Source: Rhopalosiphum padi
Lineage: Eukaryota; Arthropoda; Insecta; Hemiptera; Aphididae
Direction of reading: 5' to 3'
DNA: 64,000 bases
Assembly (NCBI RefSeq): GCF_020882245.1
Contig: NC_083598.1
Location: forward strand, 74,653,714 to 74,717,713
Each line of letters begins with the position of its first letter. Position 1 is the first letter of the stretch. The notes under the pieces were generated by a model. That model was not told the origin of the DNA. It searched no databases and worked only from the letters and a program-made list of their open reading frames with translations. The position numbers and the translations under genes are program-made. Positions 1 through 10,060 of the stretch are shown here, in pieces.

Positions 1-155
1 TCATAGAAACTAATCTACTGTTGATAGGACCGAATCTATAATTTATTTACAGATTGACGTGCGGTGATTTCTCAGAGATGCTTAAAAGAAGACGTCACGT
101 TCGTGTTTTATGCGACGTTTCCGTTTCACAAACGTACAAATTCTACGTTCAATAC
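1..155 (+). pseudogene. Copy A (5' part) of a triplicated exon-like sequence, interrupted by a gypsy element
   Basis: This stretch matches 4276-4430 almost base for base, including the pyrimidine-rich acceptor-like tttacag before the coding part and the ATG at about 78. The match stops exactly where the LTR begins (156) and resumes at 2040. In copy A the frame is broken by the insertion and then by two TGA codons further on where copy B has CGA, so this copy is dead. The homology reaches the window edge and may continue outside. Confidence 0.8.
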
Positions 156-370
156 TGTTAAATATTATTACTATGAATAACAACATGAACGTATTATATA
201 GACCTTTATTATTAACAGCATAAAACGTAATGATGAACATTGTAATTTTACATAATAATAATCGATGGACAGTCCCCACTGATAGTAATATGATAATGCT
301 GATTATATATAAATATTAAATAAATACTATACGTATAATATAATGTAATATAAATGCTGAATATGCAACA
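156..370 (-). repeat. 3' LTR of a Ty3/gypsy-type retrotransposon
   Basis: The block starts TGTTA and ends AACA, the short inverted TG...CA ends of an LTR. It abuts host sequence on the left (defined by the uninterrupted copy B) and a polypurine tract on the right, as expected for the 3' LTR of a minus-strand element. At 215 bp it is short for an LTR. No second LTR is present in the window because the 5' part of the element is deleted. The boundary is inferred from the paralogous empty site rather than from an LTR pair. Confidence 0.75.
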
Positions 371-381
371 CCTCTTTCCTT
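371..381 (-). other. Polypurine tract next to the 3' LTR
   Basis: On the minus strand the sequence is AAGGAAAGAGG, directly upstream (in element orientation) of the LTR. This is where plus-strand DNA synthesis is primed in LTR retroelements. Its position supports both the LTR boundary and the orientation of the element. Confidence 0.65.
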
Positions 382-629
382 AAAAAAAAATTTAAAAAAA
401 CATATGCATATATAATATTTTGACAATTTGTATGTTACTTAGTACTTACTAGCTATGTTAGTTTTTTTTTTTTATATCTTACCTATTTAATTACATTAGT
501 CATAATCACTTGGAGAATATCGCTGAGGCGGTTTTCTGTATATAATTGGTCTGGGTGTTTTATTTATTATTGTAGGATCCGGATTTTGATTTACAACTCC
601 TACTGTTTCGGTATTTTCAGTACTTTCAT
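382..629. other. Non-coding part of the gypsy element between integrase and LTR
   Basis: AT-rich, with a 10-bp T run near 462. I see no coding frame of note. It lies between the integrase stop codon and the polypurine tract. Confidence 0.5.
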
Positions 630-1523
630 TCATGTTTCTAACGGGTGTATAAGTGAAATAGATTTACTCGCTGGTGTCAGTGATTTATCAATAAGTAATT
701 GATCGTTATGTCTTTTCCAAATAGTTCCATCATCGAGTTCTACACCATGCGTATTGCAACTAATGGATTTAATAATTTTACCTTTTTGCCATTTATTGTT
801 ATTATTCCTATAATCTCTAGCTAAGACATAATCGCCTATATTAAATGATACGGTCCTATTACCACCATTGTTTATTTGTGATATTTGTCGTTCGATAACC
901 ACTTCACTTGTATTCGGCATTAATGCGTCAAATTGTAAACGTGTTGATCGACCTAACATTAGCTGAGCTGGCGTTTCTCGTGTTGTAGAGTGCGGTGTGT
1001 TACGATACATTAAAAGAAATTTATTTAATTGGGATTGTGCAGTCGAACATTTTTTAAAGAAATTTTTTATTTTTTTGACTGCTGATTCCGCACAACCGTT
1101 TGATTCTGGGTGAAATGGTGCGCCTGTCATGTGTCTTATGCCTAGATTTTTGCAAAATACTTGAAACTCAAACCCTGCGAAACATTTTGCGCCGTCTGAT
1201 GTTATTGTTTTTGGAATGCCAAATCGTGCTATAGTTTCTGAAAATTTTTGAATAACAATGTGCGGTGTCATAGAATTTACTTGAAATACTTCCAACCATT
1301 TTGTGGTTGCGTCAACAAAGATAAAGAAATATTTATTTTGAAATGGTCCAAGAAAATCACAATGTACTCTAGTCCACGGTTTTTCTGGCCATTTCCACGG
1401 TGATAAAATAGATTTTGGTGGATTTTGCCTAACATTAAGACAATTGTCGCAATTTTGCGTGATATTTTCAATTTCTTTATCCATTCCTGGCCACCAAAAG
1501 TATGATCTCACCAAACTTTTCAT
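630..1523 (-). pseudogene. Gypsy-type integrase (3' part of a decayed pol)
   Basis: An open frame of 297 codons that reads as the integrase of a Ty3/gypsy retrotransposon. The N-terminal zinc-binding region has the C-x2-C pair (QNCDNC). The RNase-H-fold core shows the catalytic acidic triad in order: D in HCDFLGPF, D in TSDGAKCF and E in HPESNG. A C-terminal domain follows. The frame upstream is shifted by one base near 1524-1530, so the element's polyprotein no longer reads through. The second zinc-ligand His expected before the MKSL segment appears as Asp (HSCDMG) in the shifted frame. It is an insertion in copy A of the triplicated sequence. Confidence in the family is high; the clade within Ty3/gypsy was not determined. 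Confidence 0.9.
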
Positions 1524-2039
1524 ACTGGAAAACCCATATCACAAGAATGAAGTTCGCTAAGTATATTATTTCGAAATTTATCTGGTATAATAAGACGGTA
1601 ACCCCAAAATAGGCATCCCTGTTTCACTGAAATTTGAGTTCTTCGTAAATTATACGACTTAAGTTCTAAAACGTTAGAAAAATCACTATCCTATTCTCCT
1701 GTTTTGACTGCGTTTAATACTTTGGCGAGAATCGTGTCTATAATTGTTTCAATTTCTATTTTAGACCAGTCTAATGTGAAGGGTGATTTTTCGTGAATAA
1801 AATTGAGACTAATACATTCTTTATTATGATTTTCGATTTTTGATTTTGAATTTTTCATTCGTGATAAAAAATCGGCTGTATTATCTTCGGATTTCACATA
1901 TTTTATTTCGAAATCGAATGATGATATAACATAGGCCCACTGTTGTAACCGATTAGCTGCGTAAATTGGGATACCTTTCTTATCACCAAAAATATGTATT
2001 AACGGTTTATGGTCGGTTTCTAATAGAAAATGTCTACCA
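1524..2039 (-). pseudogene. Gypsy-type RNase H C-terminus and connector, broken
   Basis: Reading from 2039 downwards, the frame carries the RNase H tail TDHKPLIHIF and the NTADFLSR motif that closes RNase H in gypsy pol proteins. It runs to an in-frame TAG at about 1688-1690 and then resumes in the same frame towards the integrase zinc region, where a one-base shift separates it from the 630-1523 frame. One nonsense codon and one frameshift therefore make this a pseudogene. The protease, reverse transcriptase, gag and 5' LTR are missing: the element ends abruptly at 2039 against host sequence. Confidence 0.85.
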
Positions 2040-2490
2040 TTATTCTAAAACTAGGTGGAGTAAATCGGCCAGTTATAAAGTTCAAAGTTAAGACTATTGT
2101 CTGAGGCGTCTTGGTGGTTTTTATTGATATAACCATTGCGATCATTACATGCATTGTAATTAAAATACCAAAAAAGCTATCGGAAGCCCTTGATAATTAT
2201 TTTACCTTTATGTTTTATACAAGGTGAATTCAATCTTAAATTAATGAATTATTGTTAACGTAAAATTTGGGCTGACATTGAATTGAGTCCCAAATATTGA
2301 ATTGAGTCCCGCAAATACTTTTGAGTTATCAAAGTTGAGTCCGACCAATATTGTTAGGTTGTTCGAGTTGAGTTTCAGCCTATTATTGATATATATTGAT
2401 TGCTTATATCGTTTTTAATAATAATAATAATTATAATTTTTTTTAAATAATAATAATTATGTATGATATAATAATGTTTTAATAATAATA
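2040..2490 (+). pseudogene. Copy A (3' part) of the triplicated sequence with TTGAATTGAGTCC repeats
   Basis: Homologous to 4447-4870. The 16 bp present in copy B at 4431-4446 are absent here, so the gypsy insertion plus deletion removed them. Two CGA codons of copy B are TGA here (near 2101 and 2224), so the frame is dead. After the coding part, copy A has one extra tandem unit of about 19 bp containing TTGAATTGAGTCC compared with copy B (2278-2310). Confidence 0.8.
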
Positions 2491-2504
2491 GTTATAATTA
2501 TTAT

Positions 2505-2620
2505 AGATAATAAATCATTCTATATAGATTTATGTGGGGTGGTTTCTCAGATATGGTAAAGAGAAGACACCGCGTCCGAGTTTTATGAGCAGTCTCCGTT
2601 TTACAAAAGGTTAATTAGTT
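2505..2620 (+). pseudogene. Copy C, diverged fragment of the triplicated sequence
   Basis: Aligned by eye with 4327-4412: the GGTTTCTCAGATATGGTAAA segment matches GATTTCTCAGAGATGCTTAA and the following codons read as a diverged version (KRRHRVRVL against KRRHHVRVL in copy B), then an in-frame TGA. Similarity fades after about 2615. Older than the A/B duplication judging by its divergence. Confidence 0.6.
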
Positions 2621-3370
2621 TATATCATCGAATGATAAGTTTCGTACAGTTTATACCTAATAGAAATTAAAATTTCAAAAAACAGTAGGTACTATATAAA
2701 TCACCTTACAGACTTAGGATATCGTTAAAAATACTTAAAAATAAAATGATAATAAATTATTGTGTACAAATGGACAATAAAATAATATACAAATCTTGAA
2801 CTCAACACTGGCCTAGAAGATGATGGGCCAATCCGTCAGCTTAGTTATACTTAGGAATGAAAACTCTCTTTTTACCGGCACTTTAATATTTTTAAACTCT
2901 TTATACGACATGGTACAACTTTACAACATTCAAAATGCGAATACGACGAGCGTCGGCATCATGTCGGGAAGGACAAAATAAAAATAAAGCACAAAATATT
3001 CATGAGATAGAGTAATAGTTTAATATCCATGCAATAATACATATAATGGTATAAGTGCACCGATTACACATTATAATTTTACAATAGTTTATCGACTTAA
3101 CTAAATTAATAATATAACAATAATAATGTATAGATTAATTATACAATAAAATTGAATAATAATATAATAATATGATTTGGGTATTTTTTTTTTTATAGAC
3201 AAACAAATTTTCTGTGATCTGTTGACAAAGAGTCGTTGACGCGGCTAATATCGTATGCAATAATATTGTGTGGCATTATACCTTATACCGTGATATAAAA
3301 GTCATCGTTGTGATTGTATTGAATGTATTAATATGTAGATAATTGCAATTATTTTATTTATTTTTTATAC
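2621..3370. other. Intergenic stretch upstream of the secreted-protein gene's 3' end
   Basis: No convincing gene. A 32-codon minus-strand frame (about 2811-2912) exists but has no recognisable features. The last 30 bases before 3371 contain TTTATT on the plus strand (AATAAA on the minus strand), a possible polyadenylation signal for the gene at 3371-3817. Confidence 0.4.
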
Positions 3371-3817
3371 CTAACCCGATGACTCAGCTGGTGGTGTAGA
3401 ACTTGGTGGAGTTGGAGGTACGTACGGAGACGGAATGCAAGTTTCGTTCACCATCTGAGTCGGAGGTGTGCATTCCGCCAACGTGGCCGCGTCGGTAGTT
3501 AGGGCGCACACGTAACAAGCACCGTCGCACAAACACTTTTCCTTTTGCGAACACGCCGCCTCGCAGTCGCTTTGGCTGTAGAACTGGGTGTCACCGTTTT
3601 CAAGAGTCGCATTGCACTGAAGACACGAATACGTGGTGGTGTCTGCGAGGATTATGCACGTGTTATTATTCTCTGTGTGGCATACGTCTTTCGTGCATTC
3701 TTCGCACGACGTGAAGTTTGTAAGAGTTTCCGCCGATTGGGTGGGATCGAAGTAGAATACGTTCAGCAATACCGTTAAAGCGAACACAGAGACGACGGCT
3801 TGTGACAGGACAAACAT
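3371..3817 (-). CDS. Secreted cysteine-rich protein (unknown family), single exon
   Basis: A 148-residue protein from ATG (3815-3817) to TAG (3371-3373). A longer frame to 3844 exists but begins at TTG, so the ATG is preferred. The N-terminus is a hydrophobic signal peptide (MFVLSQAVVSVFALTVLLNV), with cleavage likely near residue 29 (TQSA). The mature part has 14 cysteines, many in C-x2-C or C-x-C spacings (CEEC, CLQC, CLC, CYVC), four N-glycosylation sequons (NFT, NNT, NAT, NET) and a proline/serine-rich tail. Base composition is far more GC-rich than its surroundings. A TATA box lies just upstream. I do not recognise the family. Small secreted cysteine-rich proteins of aphids include salivary and bacteriocyte-expressed proteins, but nothing here assigns this one to either. 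A missing upstream exon cannot be excluded, though the signal peptide and TATA box argue for a single exon. Confidence 0.75.
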   Translation of the reverse strand: MFVLSQAVVSVFALTVLLNVFYFDPTQSAETLTNFTSCEECTKDVCHTENNNTCIILADTTTYSCLQCNATLENGDTQFYSQSDCEAACSQKEKCLCDGACYVCALTTDAATLAECTPPTQMVNETCIPSPYVPPTPPSSTPPAESSG

Positions 3818-3849
3818 CTTGTTCCTAGGGTTTTGTACGTTCAATTGCG

Positions 3850-3863
3850 GTATTTATATAAGA
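3850..3863 (-). promoter_or_regulatory. TATA box of the secreted-protein gene
   Basis: On the minus strand the sequence reads TTATATAAATACC, about 35-45 bases upstream of the ATG at 3817. A start site some 30 bases downstream would give a very short 5' leader, consistent with a compact single-exon gene. Confidence 0.55.
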
Positions 3864-4275
3864 TTATTTCGAAATGTGCGGCGTGTTCCGCGGTAGATCG
3901 GCGCTGTGTGGTAACAATAAGCCACTCGGAGATTATAATAATTTGTATGTGCGACAATGGCTGATGGACTGACACTACGATTTAAGTCCGTAAACCGTTC
4001 GTATTTATATCAAAATTCCCGTAGTGTGTGCGATCGTGGCGCCATTTAATTGGTCGGATGTAAGTGCAGTAGGGTTGGATGGGCTGTCGAATGATCACGC
4101 AATAAACCATCGTATATTTTAACACCCATTGTACGGCATGTCCCAAAAGTCCGTATCGCTCTGATCATAATGTACGCGTCAAATCCATATTATATAATAT
4201 ATTGAGAACTAAATGTGATATTTTTCCGATGGTGATTTATTACAGAAACGTATGACATTAAAATAGAATATTTTC
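3864..4275. other. Upstream region of the secreted-protein gene
   Basis: Moderately GC-rich for this window between about 3880 and 4100, with no coding frame that I can support. A second TATA-like word (tatttatatc) occurs near 4002-4011. Regulatory content is plausible but not shown. Confidence 0.3.
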
Positions 4276-4870
4276 TCATAGAAACTAATCTACTGTTGAT
4301 GGGACCGAATCTATAATTTATTTACAGATTAACTTGCGGTGATTTCTCAGAGATGCTTAAAAGAAGACACCACGTTCGTGTTTTATGTGACGTTTCCGTT
4401 TCACAAACGTACAAATTCTACGTTCAATACGATCCATTTTTTTCTGTTATTCTAAAACTAGATGGAGTGAATCGACCAGTTATAAAGCTCAAAGTTAAGA
4501 CTATTGTCCGAGGCGTCTTGGTAGTTTTTATTGATACAACCATTGCGATCATTACATGCATTGTAATTAAAATACCAAAAAAGCTATCGGAAGCCCTTGA
4601 TAATTATTTTACCTTTATGTTTTATACAAGGCGAATTCAATCTTAGATTAATAAATTATTGTTAACGTAAAATTTGGGCTGACATTGAATTGAGTCCCGC
4701 AAATACTTTTGAGTTATCAAAATTGAGTCCGACCAATATTGTTAGGTTGTTCGAGTTGAGTTTCAGCCTATTATTGATATATATTGATTGCTTATATTGT
4801 TTTTAATAATAATAATAATAATGTTTTAAAATAATAATAATTATGTATGATATAATGATGTTTGAATAAT
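4276..4870 (+). repeat. Copy B of the triplicated sequence (uninterrupted reference copy)
   Basis: Shares 4276-4430 with 1-155 and 4447-4870 with 2040-2490. It acts as the empty site that defines the gypsy insertion in copy A. It contains an intact reading frame (separate entry) and the left half of the inverted-repeat element at 4670-5281. Confidence 0.8.
4353..4646 (+). CDS. Unknown 97-residue frame, possibly a terminal exon
   Basis: The frame begins ATG at 4353 and ends TAG at 4644-4646. It stays open upstream as far as a good acceptor-like tttacag (4321-4327), so it may be the last exon of a spliced gene rather than a complete small protein. The product starts with a basic run (MLKRRHHVRV) and has a hydrophobic segment (VLVVFIDTTIAIITCIVIKI) that could be a membrane helix, followed by a short basic tail. 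No family is recognised. Of three copies in the window this is the only open one: copy A is split by a retrotransposon and has two stops, copy C is a diverged fragment with a stop. It may also be part of a mobile element, because the copies travel with the TTGAATTGAGTCC repeats. Confidence 0.4.
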   Translation: MLKRRHHVRVLCDVSVSQTYKFYVQYDPFFSVILKLDGVNRPVIKLKVKTIVRGVLVVFIDTTIAIITCIVIKIPKKLSEALDNYFTFMFYTRRIQS

Positions 4871-5281
4871 TATTATTATTATTATTATGTGTAATATAAT
4901 TATGTTAATAATTAAATAGTGACTGGTAAAAATTTAAGTGATACAGATTTTAAAAAGTCAAATCTCTAAATTTGCTTATTTATATATTTGTTTGTCTGCT
5001 CCCGTAAAAATTTTTCTTTTTCTAATTTATCTTTACATGTTTGCTTTTTAATTTTATACATTTATCAGTCTATATCCCCAGAAGAGTGTCCACAAGAAAA
5101 AAATATTTGGATGTCCCGAATGGAATGAAATAAAGCTTTTAATTATGAGTGTCTTTTACTGTGTAGGTAGTTATGACTTTTTATCTATACGGACTCAATT
5201 CAAAGATATCATTATAATAAGCTGGACTCAATTCAAACACATAAAAGTAGCATGGACTCAATTCAAAATCACCGAAAATTT
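4670..5281. mobile_element. Inverted-repeat element with subterminal TTGAATTGAGTCC arrays
   Basis: The left end carries TTGAATTGAGTCC (4685-4697) and a weaker copy (4719-4730). The right end carries three copies in the opposite orientation, GGACTCAATTCAA at 5191, 5224 and 5254, spaced 30-33 bp. Including flanking bases, the outer 28 bp at 4670-4697 match the reverse complement of 5254-5281 at about 22 positions. A non-autonomous DNA transposon with subterminal repeats fits best. The left half is also present in copy A with an extra tandem unit. No target-site duplication was identified, and a frame at 5145-5360 inside it has no recognisable product. Confidence 0.55.
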
Positions 5282-6178
5282 GCTATTATACGTTTGTAAG
5301 ACAGATTATCGTACGCAGGTCGATCCTGAGGTGTTACGATACTTTCGGGACACACTGTAATCGCATCTCAAATATTATAAGTTTAATTACTGCACAGGAC
5401 ATACAAATGTTAAATCAATATTTTCGTATAAAAACATATAATAAATTATAATAATATAGGTAGGTACATATAATTTATATAGTATTCATATGCATATACC
5501 GTACACTTGTAATCACCAAATAATGACGATGACGTCGGTTTGTATTTATACAAACAAATACCTCGATTGCCTACAGTATATTTATACCTACAATATCAAT
5601 AATGAAAATCAGGACCGAGAAAAATTAGGCCCCTTTGACATATCTCTCCCGCCACGAGTAGGTTCGTGATATATGATTAAATAAATTATTATTCTAGTAA
5701 ATAATTCGATTCAAGGATGCTTTTGATGCTGCAAATCGGTATTTGTATTAATTGTTAATTATTAACTACTTATATGTATAATAAGGTTTAATAATAACAA
5801 TCATCATAAAAATTATTTGATACCTATTCATAGCGATTTCATTTTTTTTTTCATCGTGAAGCTGTAAAGCACCAAATTATTTAAAATACTTTTTTGCTCG
5901 TCCTGAAAATGAATTTTGTACAATTTACTAAATTTTACTGTACTGCAGTATATAATTTGAAATTATTTTTATCATTTCCTTGACAATGTTTGTTTATTGT
6001 ATAGGTTTCACTTTTGTATTTAGTAATTTAGCCATTTATTATTGTATAATTATAACCTGTGGTAAATTATAATAATTACCTTCCTATTGCATATTTCTGT
6101 ATAATACGCAATCGTACTCGGGTAATAAATTTCAGTCAAGATAAAACAAAATTTTTTAAAAACAGTTAAATACTTTTA
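5282..6178. other. AT-rich intergenic DNA
   Basis: No gene, RNA gene or bounded repeat that I can support. Contains aphid-style taggtaggtac words near 5458. Confidence 0.35.
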
Positions 6179-7115
6179 GATTCTGAACGGAGTGATGAAT
6201 GTATTGATTATACAATGATGTGTGTTTTTTTTTTGTGTCTGTCGATACTTTTTGGAGTAGTAATAATGCTTCGATTTTTGACTTCAGCCCCTCTTTGAAA
6301 AGGAAAATTTATCTAATTGGTATTTTGGGGGGTCAAAGGTAAAAAAATTCGGGAAAAACCCTGAAAAAATTACGGAAACACGGGAATTTTTACGCATAAC
6401 CACTTTTTGATAAAATCGACTTTTTCATTTTGCTGTAACTCAAAAACCAATCATTGTAAATACGTGAAATTTTCCCCAAATTTTAATATTAGCGTTATCT
6501 AATTACGATTAAATTTTCAAAATATTTAGGATTTTTTTAAACTATTTATAAACCTTTAAAATTTTCGATTTTTCAAAATTTTTTTTCTTAAAATGCTGAT
6601 TAAAAAAAATTGGCTATCCAATAAATCTTTAAAATTTAATACAAGGTTTCTTATAAGTTTTACTTATTGTAGTAAAAAAAATCATTAATCGTTAGTCACA
6701 ATTTTTGTTTATAAGCATTTAACGCTCATATGTTTACAAAATATATCAAAATCACGAAAATTTGCAAAGAATTTTGAAGTTGAAAATTCATAAAATTTTT
6801 TGATTTATACCTAAGGTTCAAAAATCCAATACTAGGTTATCCATAAGTTTTCCTTCAAATAACTGTAAAAAAAAATTCCATTGTCAATATAGAAGACATT
6901 TTATGAGCGTATAAAATTTAATTTTTTACGAAATCGCATAAAATAACGATAGGTATATTACAATGTAAATATAGGTAATATTATAATATATCCAACTAAT
7001 TATCATTGACTGACAAATCATCTCCGTTCAGAATCGTTTTTTGTGTACAATGATACCCGTCATTTTAACACATCCACTATAGTGACCAGTGACCTACTCT
7101 CCATCTCTACTATAC
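6179..7115. repeat. Dispersed repeat bounded by GATTCTGAACGGAG in inverted orientation
   Basis: GATTCTGAACGGAG at 6179 reappears as CTCCGTTCAGAATC at 7021-7036, bounding about 860 bp of AT-rich non-coding sequence. The right flank to about 7115 (gtgtacaatgatacc... ctactc) is also shared, in the opposite orientation, with 32270-32355 and 49640-49730, so the repeat unit probably extends past the inverted word. The left part resembles 47285-47480. No coding capacity is seen. Class not determined; a non-autonomous element is likely. Confidence 0.6.
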
Positions 7116-9059
7116 AGCAGAGCGATACCCACTTGCCCACTTTTTTTTTTTTACTTTTCTTACTCTTTTTTTGAATGGCAATATCCATTTTTAATTTCAT
7201 ATTCTAAAGCTGAGTATATTTTAGAGTATTTCCATACATAAAAATGAAATTCGGACAGGTATAGTTTATATGTAAATATGTAATAATTATTTAAAATTTT
7301 GATTAGCGGAGTAGTATGTCGTATATACTACTTTTATTTCTAGTTTTACTATAAATCATGTAAAAAAAATATTTTGAAAAACTTTAATAGTTTTTTAAAT
7401 AATGATTGTTTGGTGAAAAAAGAATCCACTCTCTATTAGTATAAATTAGAATATTATTCATCTATTTCAACTCCCTAATTAAGTATTTACACGTATTGAC
7501 GTATTGACAAGTAGTACATATTAGTTTAAGTATAAAATATAAAATAAAATTTCAAAATAAACTCAAAATATGAAATTCCAATTGTAAAAATGTGTTTAAA
7601 ATGCATAGTGCATTTATAACATTATTTTTTTAAGCCGCAACATATGACTCACGATTTGTATTTAATATTTTATTCTATAATGATTGTATACCTATAGTTG
7701 TAATATAATTTAATATTTGTTTAAAACTCACTGCCAAATTATTAAAATGTTAACGTAGGCATATTATAATATTTTTACGAATTAGGGTACTCAATTTACA
7801 TAAGGATTTATCGCAAAATAATATAATTAATAATTATATAGCATTGAACATTTTCATAAATCATAATGTCAAATTGAATAAACATTTTAATTTTATATCG
7901 TTGATCTACGACCGCGAAAATAATTGTTAATTATTAATAAAATTATTAGGTTGCATATACCTACCTTTCATTAACTTTTTTTTTTTAAGACGATGCATTC
8001 TTATACAAGACAGGGGCAGTTCCAAAAATTTGGTTAGGGGGGGGTCCTAATAAATTTAATTTTTCTTATTATTCTTGGTATTTCCGTAATCTTAATAGAA
8101 ATCTGTGCTACGCAATTAATCTTTTAAACTTAATAAAATTATATCATATTATATTATTTTTTATTAATTTATTATTATAGGTTCTTCATAATATATAATT
8201 ATATAATAGATATAGCCAGTATAATACTGTCATACCTTTATTTATATACTTGTACGTGTCTATGTAAGTCGATAGTATAATATGTTTTTTGTTTTTAATT
8301 TATATTACTATATACAACTTTTTAGAAATACGGGACTGGGAGGGACATGGCCCTTAGGCCTTAAGGACCTTCTGGGGCCATCCTTGACACAAGATAAAAT
8401 TTTATATTACTCAAATCTTGAAGCCCATATTAGTAAAATATTATATTTAAATATCAATATAGCAATAAAATTTATTGGGTGAATAAATTAAAAATTTAAA
8501 AATTAATTGAATAAAAATATTTTCATGTTTTAGTTTTTGGTTTTTATTTCGAAATAACTGCTTTTACACCATAATAATTATGGTTATCATACTTTATTAA
8601 CGGAGTATTTACTTGAAAAAACTTATCAAATAATGTTTACACAGTAGGTGTTTGTGGCTTGATTACAATTTTTTTAAATCCATTATATTTTCTGGATTTC
8701 GATAATTTCTATAAGCAGGATAGCTTTACTAGAGATAAATTCTATTATGTTTTCAAAAACCTATTTTCTCCGTTTGAACTTCGAACATGTAAAGGAAAAC
8801 AACAAATAATTAAAATTTACAATACATTTTTTAACATCTCGTACATGGAATTTATGTACAGTGAAAAAAAAATAAAAATTATCGTATAAAAAGTTATAAA
8901 TTTGGATTTAAATAAAAATTGAGTTAGCACGTTGGACATGTGTTCAAAGAACAATATTATGTAAGCGGTATTTGAAAATTTTAAAACAATTATTTATAAA
9001 TGTCAAAAGTATAAATCATAACATAAGAAAAACAATTATAAAAATATTATTATTAATAA
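7116..9059. other. Intergenic DNA with G-run repeat debris
   Basis: Contains CAGGGGCAGTTCC followed by a run of eight or more G (8011-8045), resembling the start of a hAT-type MITE without a matched right end. Short frames at 8282-8482 and 8659-8889 have no recognisable content and are not called genes. Confidence 0.35.
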
Positions 9060-10060
9060 TAAATTTGTAGCACCTATAAATAAATAATATTTTAAAATAA
9101 ATCAAAAATGTTATTGCGTATAGTAAAATTCATAATAATTTTATGATATAACTAACATTATATCATACATATAACATATTTATACATTTTACGTATGTAA
9201 AAATTTTAAACACAAATAATGTTTTTGTTTTATAACAAAATAATTATCGTCAACTGACATTGAAATACATAATATATATTTATAAATAGGATATTTCATA
9301 AAGTGTGAAATTTTTGAAAATGCAATAAATACGCTAATGGTTACTGAATCGCTCCATGACAATCAAGTTCAATAAAAGCGAATTGCTTTCTAATCTAATG
9401 AAAAAATAACTAAAATAGGGGTGACAACCTTCAAACAAACAAATCTTACGCATTAAAAAAATTGCGAGTTTTATGAAACACCCTACTATGTACCTATATT
9501 AGATATTATGGTTTAAATATAAACAACTGAAAGAGAACCTGCCGGTATTAAATTTTTAAATCTTAAGTATAAAACCGATAAATTTTATGCATTTCCAACT
9601 ATAACATAATTAACTAACTTTTGAGATTTTTTTAAATGTTGTCAAAATTCTAACTTTAAATACTTATAACAAAATTACGAGCAAAATTATAATACTTTAG
9701 ATTTTTGATATTTTTTAGTTGAGAAACTAACGAATTATGAGGAGTATTGTATTAAATTTTTAAATATTTCTATATCTACCAGAGAATTTCAACATTTATT
9801 CAAAAAAATAAAAAATTAAAGTGTCATCAATTATCTGCAGTTATTCGTTATTAAATTAATTCAAAAAGCGAAATCAATTTTGTAGAAAATTGGATTTGCA
9901 TAAAAATTCATGTTTTTCTTTAACTTTTTGTCTGTTTTCTTCAATCATAAAAATAAGTACAGGACATTTTTAAGTTTGACCTCTCTAATGGACAAAATAA
10001 ATCTAATTTTTTATCCAAAATCATCCCATTTTTTAAAATTGAAGCATTAACTATAAATAT
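9060..10060. repeat. Degenerate dispersed repeat related to 32590-33210
   Basis: Several blocks run in the same order as at 32590-33210: a segment reading roughly gcatA..aaaattcataataat, then taacaaaataatta..atcgtca, then a block near 9960-10040 (ctctctaa..ggacaaa, aaaat-gaagcat). The copies are heavily diverged and boundaries are approximate. Confidence 0.4.

Noticed and set aside
2811..2912. 32-codon minus-strand frame between copy C and the secreted-protein gene
   Set aside because: Too short and featureless to call without expression data.
3545..3778. Plus-strand frame opposite the secreted-protein gene
   Set aside because: Arg-rich shadow of a minus-strand gene that has a signal peptide, patterned cysteines and a TATA box.
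8659..8889. 76-codon plus-strand frame
   Set aside because: Starts at TTG, rich in Phe/Lys/Tyr/Ile as expected of random AT-rich DNA, no promoter, splice or family evidence.
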